In this document: positions 1-5,042 of the stretch, one piece after another | How positions within the stretch are numbered: the first letter of the stretch is position 1 | How the letters are laid out: each line of letters starts with the position of its first letter | Origin: an uncultured Flammeovirgaceae bacterium | Lineage (GTDB): Bacteria; Bacteroidota; Bacteroidia; Cytophagales; Cyclobacteriaceae | NCBI GenBank assembly: GCA_937138955.1 | Contig: CAKZPJ010000026.1 | Span: 1 to 6,133, forward strand | Direction: 5' to 3' | DNA: 6,133 nucleotides | Notes under the pieces: generated by a model | The model's input: the letters and a program-made list of their open reading frames with translations, nothing else | What the model was told of the DNA's origin: nothing | The model's database searches: none | Program-made: the position numbers and the translations under genes

Positions 1-1
1 G

Positions 2-1294
2 CTAACAAAATATTTTCCTGAACCTATTGGTGGAGAAATTGTTGCGAGAACCGGTTGGGGACTTTCGGGAAAAAATTCTCAGGATGCAGTAGTTCAAATG
101 CGTATTGGGGGGTATTACTTCGGCAATCATCAGCATAAAGACTTCGGTACTTTCCAGATATACTACAAGGGCAATCTTACCGGTGATAGTGGTCAGTACG
201 AAGATCGCAGTAACCCTACTACTGAAGGACATTGGCGTAGTTATTATCGCTCAACCATTGCCCATAATGGGTTGCTGATTTTTGACCCTAATGAGAAGTA
301 CAACGGTGGAAATTGGACCAACACAGAAGTAGATGGCGGCATGCGATGGCCTCTGAATAATGATGTGCAGCCTGACAATTTGAATGAACTGAAAAATGCA
401 AAAAATGGATATCAGTATGCCGAAGTTATCGCTCACGAAATTGGTTCTGATAGTAAAAAACCTGAGTATAGCTATATCGCAGGCGATTTAACTAAAGGGT
501 ACAACTATAGCAACGGGGTGAATAGAGCAAAAGTGACAAGCGTCACCCGTTCTATGGTAACCTTCAATACTGATGATCCCAAATACCCTGTAGTATTTAT
601 GGTGTTCGATCGCATTGTATCTACCAACGATGGTTTTAAGAAAACGTTTCTGATGCATACGGTGCAAGAGCCTTCTATAGATGGTAAGAAGACGATAATA
701 AACCGAGGAAGTACTTATAATGGAAAACTCGTTTCATACACATTACTACCAAAGAACCCTAACCTTTCTGCGGTATACGGCTATACTATTAATGGAAAGG
801 ATTATGATCCAGAAAAATCAACTGATAAAATGAACACTCGAAAGCAGCCAGAATACGAAGATTTGCGCTGGCGGTTAGAGGTGAATCCATCTCGTTCTCA
901 AAAAGAAGATTATTTTATGCACGCTATGGCAGTTATGGATAAAGAAACAACTGAGCCTATAGCCAAAGAAGTTATTCAGGGCGAGTTAGTTGGGGCTAAA
1001 ATGTTAGATAAAATAGGGCTTTTCAGCAAGAGTGGTGGCTTGTTAAGTTCGGCCAATTTTGAGCTGAAGGGGTCTCATAAATACGATATTCTCATTAATG
1101 ATCTACTTCCGGGTCAGTGGATTGTTGAAAAAAATGGAAGTCCGATTCATAAGTTAACTGCATCTTCATCGGGCAAGAATATTTACTTTAAAAGCTCACC
1201 AGGGAAGTTTAAAATATACCGTTCTAAGGATACAGTATTAGATGATACTTTAATTTATGGCAGAAAGGACTACAAAGGGTTAGCAGACAGATAA
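2..1294 (+). CDS. Heparinase II-like polysaccharide lyase (PL21-type), C-terminal part; 5' end outside window
   Basis: The frame is open from the first complete codon (base 2) to the TAA ending at 1294, giving 430 residues; the true start lies upstream. Seen: GNHQHKDFG at residues 41-49, DSGQY at 62-66 and RSTIAHN at 83-89, then FDR (202-204), KTFLMH (214-219) and GKLVSYTLLP (241-250). Known: in Pedobacter heparinus heparinase II the catalytic His406 and the zinc ligands His408, Asp425 and His464 have this pattern. Here His43, His45, Asp62 and His88 would match, and the His45-Asp62 spacing of 17 is the same. Residues about 350-405 look like the small C-terminal beta domain of heparinase II, with LLPGQW near 368-373. 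The missing N-terminal part should hold the alpha/alpha toroid, the catalytic His/Tyr and any signal peptide. It probably eliminates at uronic acids in an acidic polysaccharide, in the periplasm or outside the cell. Exact substrate unknown; alternatives are other heparinase II/III-fold lyases (PL12, PL15, PL17). Confidence 0.85.
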   Translation, partial: LTKYFPEPIGGEIVARTGWGLSGKNSQDAVVQMRIGGYYFGNHQHKDFGTFQIYYKGNLTGDSGQYEDRSNPTTEGHWRSYYRSTIAHNGLLIFDPNEKYNGGNWTNTEVDGGMRWPLNNDVQPDNLNELKNAKNGYQYAEVIAHEIGSDSKKPEYSYIAGDLTKGYNYSNGVNRAKVTSVTRSMVTFNTDDPKYPVVFMVFDRIVSTNDGFKKTFLMHTVQEPSIDGKKTIINRGSTYNGKLVSYTLLPKNPNLSAVYGYTINGKDYDPEKSTDKMNTRKQPEYEDLRWRLEVNPSRSQKEDYFMHAMAVMDKETTEPIAKEVIQGELVGAKMLDKIGLFSKSGGLLSSANFELKGSHKYDILINDLLPGQWIVEKNGSPIHKLTASSSGKNIYFKSSPGKFKIYRSKDTVLDDTLIYGRKDYKGLADR

Positions 1295-1295
1295 G

Positions 1296-1339
1296 ATGTA
1301 CACTTTACCGCTGTTCAACCTTTTTTTGAGAGTGTACAT
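1296..1339. terminator. Hairpin at the convergent gene junction, possible bidirectional terminator
   Basis: ATGTACACT at 1296-1304 is perfectly complementary in reverse to AGTGTACAT at 1331-1339. One G-U pair and one A-U pair could extend the 9-bp stem inward to 11, leaving a loop of about 22 bases. It sits just past the lyase stop and covers the stop codon and last codons of the opposing glycosyltransferase gene, where a shared terminator would be expected. Neither side has the T-tract of a classical intrinsic terminator (the seven-T run is inside the loop), so the role is inferred from position and symmetry only. Confidence 0.4.
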
Positions 1340-2390
1340 ACGTAACTGCATTGTAAAAACCACTAAACATCTTATCAATTGATGCTTCTTCTCTGGCCGT
1401 CTTATTGGCGTTTTCAGACATTTGCGATCTTAATTGATTATCTTGCAAAAGCTTGAATAACTTATCACGGTAATCCTCTTCTTCGTTGATATTAGCAATA
1501 AATCCATTGTGACCATCTTTGAGATACCATATCTCAGGGCTTTGTTTTACATTGGTGGTAACGTAGGGTACTGACCAATAGAAGGCTTGGTTAATTGCTA
1601 AACCGCTTTTTCCCGGAATAGTAAACACATCGGATAGCTTAACTAGCTTGTTGAAGGTTAGTTGACTTGGTATCTGACCCAAATGCATAATCCCCTCATT
1701 TTTATCAACTATTTCCTGTTGTTTCTCATTTAAGCCTCCACCCCCGGCAATTATTACACCGATATCTGGTTCATTAAATTGCTGGTAAGCCTCTAATAGT
1801 AAATCTAATTTTCGAGCAGGGTTATTTCGAGCAGCGAAAATAATCACCTTTTTATAAGGTATATCTAGTTCTACCTTTAGTTCTTCTTTGCTTTCTCTTA
1901 TGACAGGAAATTCGTTGAAATTAAGGGTATTATACCCAATAAAAACCTTCTCTTGATTTCGTTTTTTTATATACTTTTTTTCTTCGGGAGAATAAAGCAC
2001 TATTGCATTAGCAAGGTCGTGGAGATAATGATAAAAAATATTCTTCCAGGTGTTTTCTGGATCTTGCAGATTTATGCCATGATTCCAATAAATAAAGGGC
2101 ACTTTTTTCAATTTCAACCAATGGGCTGTTGGCCACATGATCCAATCTTTTAAATGCATAAAGAAAATAACAGCTGAGGGGTTATACTCCTCGACTACTT
2201 TCTGATATGCTTTTATACCTGGCTTTTTAACAATGCATTCAAATACAGGTTGGTGATCAAAATTTTCCTGCAACTTATTAGTAAGCACACAAAGGTTGTA
2301 TCCTTCTTTACGAAATGCTCCGTGAAAATAATTGTAGATTGGGACTCTATAATGGAATACTTTATTGGATATTAGTAGTATATTTTTCAT
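1305..2390 (-). CDS. GT4-type glycosyltransferase (GT-B fold), probably exopolysaccharide or capsule synthesis
   Basis: A 361-residue protein, a normal length for family GT4. It should transfer a sugar from a nucleotide-sugar donor to a growing glycan at the cytoplasmic side of the inner membrane. Seen: an N-terminal strand typical of GT-B proteins (MKNILLISN) followed by RVPIYN at 15-20; YWNHG at 101-105; in the C-terminal half RNNPARKLDLLLEAY (188-202), which resembles the family's R...RKG(L)D..L.A motif; IIAGGGG (213-219); PGKSGLAINQAF (259-270) with SVPYVTT (273-279); and DGHNGFIA (292-299). The usual EX7E glutamates appear to be Gly260 and Gln268, an odd variant seen in some capsule glycosyltransferases. 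No signal peptide or membrane span is evident. It lies downstream of the heparinase-family gene on the same strand with a 220-base gap and a likely promoter of its own. Donor and acceptor cannot be predicted. Confidence 0.88.
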   Translation of the reverse strand: MKNILLISNKVFHYRVPIYNYFHGAFRKEGYNLCVLTNKLQENFDHQPVFECIVKKPGIKAYQKVVEEYNPSAVIFFMHLKDWIMWPTAHWLKLKKVPFIYWNHGINLQDPENTWKNIFYHYLHDLANAIVLYSPEEKKYIKKRNQEKVFIGYNTLNFNEFPVIRESKEELKVELDIPYKKVIIFAARNNPARKLDLLLEAYQQFNEPDIGVIIAGGGGLNEKQQEIVDKNEGIMHLGQIPSQLTFNKLVKLSDVFTIPGKSGLAINQAFYWSVPYVTTNVKQSPEIWYLKDGHNGFIANINEEEDYRDKLFKLLQDNQLRSQMSENANKTAREEASIDKMFSGFYNAVTYVHSQKKVEQR

Positions 2391-2419
2391 CTACTTTGGT
2401 TACTTCTATTATTATGCCT

Positions 2420-2427
2420 CAAATATA
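2420..2427 (-). promoter_or_regulatory. Bacteroidota-type -7 promoter element for the glycosyltransferase gene
   Basis: Read on the - strand the bases are TATATTTG, an exact match to the TAnnTTTG -7 consensus of the Bacteroidota primary sigma factor. It ends 29 bases before the glycosyltransferase start codon, so transcription would begin about 20-25 bases upstream of the ATG. No clear TTG-type -33 element is found at the usual distance, so the promoter may be weak or may need an activator. It implies that the glycosyltransferase can be transcribed independently of the upstream heparinase-family gene. Confidence 0.45.
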
Positions 2428-2610
2428 AGGCGATTTTTTAGTGATTTTATAAGAGAAAGTTTCTATTTATCAGATTTACCGTATCCTAAACATATACCTT
2501 GTGAACTTAAAAGGTTATATAAGTAATCTTTTTTAGCTTTTCTTAGCGAAAAATAAGAAACATGCAAACTTTTATGCAGAAGACGGTACTGCAATATCTA
2601 TAGTCAATTT

Positions 2611-4542
2611 TTATTTCACTTTAATATGAGTAATTAGTTGCACTGTATTGCTGAATTTTAGATTACAGTAAAGTGCTGAAGTTGGTTCTTTGATTCTAAA
2701 TGAAGGTGAATACCAACCTAAAATAGGATTTGTTTGCCCCCGAATTTCCCGAGTCTGAAGGGAAGAGTCAAATTGTACTTCTAAAGTTCGGGACTGGGGA
2801 TGTTGAAGAAGAAACTGATTATCTCCTACACTCTTTATTATAACTTCAGGATGCAAGTGCAAAGGAAATTCTAACGAATACTCTTGGGAAGCATTACCCA
2901 AAAGATTATCGGTGATAGTAATTGTATTCTGCTCTTTATCAAATACCAAACTTCGACGATGAGTTAATCCTACTTTTTGGTAACCATCATGTTCAGCTAC
3001 AATCGTATCCACCAGATCGGTGGCTTCACTTATAATAACTTTAGTGCGATAATGATTAATCCACATAGTGGGTCCAGTACTATCAGCTTGGTTTGTTTGA
3101 TTAATCCGGATAGTATTATGAGCCAATGTCCCAATAAAATAGTCGCGCCATTCGGCATCCGTATGGTAAGTATAGGTACCGGCATCAGTAATGATGGGAT
3201 ATCCATCTAGGTGTACATCAAAGGTCAGGGCATCGGCGTGCCCGTGAGCTGCAATCGATAGAAAACCCAGCGGAGCCGCATCCATATGTACGTATATTTC
3301 TTCTTTATCCTGCTGCTTACGTAGGAAAAAACGACCTTCTTCTGGAAACAAACTTGATGATTGATTGGCCGAGCTGGTCGCTACACTATCAAAGGTCTGC
3401 TTTCCTTCATCTCCAAACAACACCGTGTTTTTGGTATCCCAGCCGGCAGATTTACTTTTCCAGTGGTTGTTCCCGAATAGTACTACCCCCGACGTAAGCA
3501 GTGACTTGAAGTTATCAGGGTGTCCACCTTCTAACAAAACTACCTTACCGTCATCCTCATCACCGTAATAAGGAATATTACCCCGTACATCCATCATTTG
3601 GAAAATGTAATCCAAAATCTTCCGCAACTGACCCTGATAAGCATCGGAGAAGGGGTTATCTGTTGTCCGAGCTACTACGAGAGGAATCAGAAAAAAATCG
3701 GTAATAAACTGAATATACTCAGCTGCCTCTTCCCTATTTATTCCATTTGCCGAATGCTGAATAATGATTTCTTTTTCTAAACCAGCTTTGGCTTCACTTA
3801 ACCATTCTTCAGACTCCGCAAACTTCCAGTACGAAGCAGCTACAAATAAGCCAGCGTATTCACTAATTAAATGATTGTTAGCTGAAGAGTAGTACGAAGG
3901 GTTTTGGTGACTATATAGACAATGAAGGTAGATTGTGGGGATCCATTGTTCTTCAACAAATTTTTTAAACTGGCTATTACTCTGCATAAGAGAGTTCACA
4001 TCAAATAGCTCCCAGCAAAAGAACCACACAATAAGCCGGATATTTACTTCAATATTACTGTACCAGTTTACTCCTACCAGATACGGGTTATCATCAATCC
4101 ACGATTGAACGATATTCTGGAACTGCTCTAAAAACTTCTCGTCATTAGTAGAGCGATACTGAAGCCCTAACAACGTCAAAAATTGGAGCCGATTTACTTC
4201 CCACACGTGTTTGGCACTGCCGTACTCACTCGTTCTAATGTTGATGTCCTTAGCAAAAGCTTTAGGAAACCGGCTTTGTGACGAAATATCCAGATGCCAG
4301 TCGATGGGTTGGTCGTAGCGAAAGTCCTGCCCAAAAATAGGGATGGACTGTTGTTTCATTCTAAAATCAACTGCGCCTACTGGCAATACTGTTTTTGGTA
4401 GGTGTAATAACTGCTTACTTCTAGGGAAATACCCCTGCTGAGATTGCCGTTCTTTCCGCTTTTGCCAATACTGGGTTGCCCGGTAACCAATTTCTGGGAT
4501 AGACATGGTACGCAAGCGATGATAATACCAGGAAAAGGGCAT
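2611..4542 (-). CDS. Heparinase II/III-family protein of the exopolysaccharide-cluster type, no signal peptide
   Basis: A 643-residue protein with both halves of the heparinase II/III architecture. The N-terminal alpha/alpha toroid region has HVWEVNR (112-118), NPYLVGVNWYSNIE (152-165), NNHLISEYAGLF (222-233) and REEAAEYIQF (270-279). The C-terminal beta-sandwich has AAHGHADALTF (431-441), TDAGTYTY (452-459), GTLAHN (471-476) and GWYSPSF (609-615). By analogy with heparinases II and III, Asn222-His223, Tyr276 and His433 are candidate catalytic residues, and His435, Asp453 and His475 a candidate metal site; this mapping is by eye. The protein opens with WYYHRLRTMS, typical of family members in capsule or exopolysaccharide clusters, which supports the ATG at 4542 over Met13. 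There is no hydrophobic signal segment or lipobox, so export is not obvious. It precedes a glycosyltransferase on the same strand. Whether it cleaves or otherwise modifies the cell's own polymer is unproven. Confidence 0.88.
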   Translation of the reverse strand: MPFSWYYHRLRTMSIPEIGYRATQYWQKRKERQSQQGYFPRSKQLLHLPKTVLPVGAVDFRMKQQSIPIFGQDFRYDQPIDWHLDISSQSRFPKAFAKDINIRTSEYGSAKHVWEVNRLQFLTLLGLQYRSTNDEKFLEQFQNIVQSWIDDNPYLVGVNWYSNIEVNIRLIVWFFCWELFDVNSLMQSNSQFKKFVEEQWIPTIYLHCLYSHQNPSYYSSANNHLISEYAGLFVAASYWKFAESEEWLSEAKAGLEKEIIIQHSANGINREEAAEYIQFITDFFLIPLVVARTTDNPFSDAYQGQLRKILDYIFQMMDVRGNIPYYGDEDDGKVVLLEGGHPDNFKSLLTSGVVLFGNNHWKSKSAGWDTKNTVLFGDEGKQTFDSVATSSANQSSSLFPEEGRFFLRKQQDKEEIYVHMDAAPLGFLSIAAHGHADALTFDVHLDGYPIITDAGTYTYHTDAEWRDYFIGTLAHNTIRINQTNQADSTGPTMWINHYRTKVIISEATDLVDTIVAEHDGYQKVGLTHRRSLVFDKEQNTITITDNLLGNASQEYSLEFPLHLHPEVIIKSVGDNQFLLQHPQSRTLEVQFDSSLQTREIRGQTNPILGWYSPSFRIKEPTSALYCNLKFSNTVQLITHIKVK

Positions 4543-4985
4543 ATATATAACTGATTTGAGTAAAGTTATTTTTTGATTTTTCTTAGTACAACAATCATTC
4601 CCTCAGTTCACATGAAGTAACTTTAAATAGGTTGCACCTCTCTTTTTTCCTGGCAAGACTTTATCATATTGAAAAAATTTTCTCAAATTAACCAACATAA
4701 CATAAGTAGTAATACTATCTACTTTGGATGTATTACTTTTTTTCTCAAATAGACTTTCATCGTCAACTTATACTCTGTCAATATTTCTCATCAATCATGT
4801 TGTTAAAATAAATTTACTAGTTATATATAATATAAATAAATTTATATTTTTTTTGTTACAAGTAAATCTATGATAAAGTGAGAAATTATTCTATTGGCAA
4901 ACTTTAGCACTCCATCATTTTCTTTCGTACAGTATATGCTTGAGGTAGGAAGTTCGTAAAATCATATAAATTCTACCCCGAGCTC
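4543..4985. other. AT-rich divergent intergenic region, no gene seen
   Basis: These 443 bases separate the start codons of the - strand heparinase-family gene and the + strand lipoprotein gene, so both promoters should lie here. No convincing coding frame or RNA gene is visible. TATGCTTG at 4935-4942 is one base off the TAnnTTTG element, 43 bases before the lipoprotein ATG. On the - strand TTAATTTG (4684-4691) and TCTATTTG (4747-4753 region) are each one base off. None has a well-placed -33 partner. The 11-mer TTTTCTCAAAT occurs at 4678-4688 and again at 4740-4750. A nested inverted repeat lies at 4812-4867. The length is generous for Bacteroidota and leaves room for long leaders or regulator sites. 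Confidence 0.6.
4812..4867. repeat. Nested AT-rich inverted repeat in the divergent promoter region
   Basis: The inner palindrome pairs 4829-4837 with 4840-4848 (core ATATAAAT / ATTTATAT), followed on the + strand by an eight-T run at 4847-4854. The outer arms are ATTTACT at 4812-4818 and AGTAAAT at 4861-4867, with a centre within one base of the inner one. The inner hairpin plus T-run resembles an intrinsic terminator on the + strand, but no + strand gene lies just upstream of it. A regulator site, a cruciform-prone element or chance in very AT-rich DNA are the other options. Confidence 0.35.
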
Positions 4986-5042
4986 ATGAAAAACTTTTAT
5001 TTATTATTATTAGCGGCAGCGCCTCTTTTCTTCACCCAGTGT
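4986..5042 (+). other. Lipoprotein signal peptide and lipobox
   Basis: Residues are MKN, then a hydrophobic stretch of leucines, alanines and phenylalanines, ending FTQC with Cys19 as the lipidated residue. FTQC is looser than the Proteobacterial L-A-G-C box but common in Bacteroidota. The next residues, VEEEL, resemble the acidic surface-export signal described in Bacteroides, Flavobacterium and Capnocytophaga, so the mature protein is probably exposed on the outer face of the outer membrane. Confidence 0.75.

Noticed and set aside
98..1294. ATG at 98 as the start of the first gene
   Set aside because: The same frame is open back to base 2 and its residues (ARTGW and VVQ just before) continue the lyase beta domain, so the ATG is internal and the gene is 5'-truncated by the window.
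2539..2560. TTTCTTA / TAAGAAA inverted repeat downstream of the heparinase-family gene, considered as its terminator
   Set aside because: A 7-bp stem made almost only of A and T with no T-tract on the - strand side is expected by chance in this AT-rich spacer.
2391..2610. Small gene or RNA between the two - strand genes
   Set aside because: No convincing reading frame or stable GC-rich fold is present; apart from the -7 element near the glycosyltransferase start, it appears to be plain AT-rich spacer.
1953..3780. Several + strand frames of 60-77 codons opposite the glycosyltransferase and heparinase-family genes, and two short - strand frames inside the first gene
   Set aside because: All are fully overlapped by well-supported genes on the other strand and show no domain, signal or start context of their own.
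4721..4735. CTACTTTGG as a + strand -7 promoter element
   Set aside because: The spacing between TA and TTTG is one base short of TAnnTTTG and it lies over 250 bases from the lipoprotein start, with no -33 partner.
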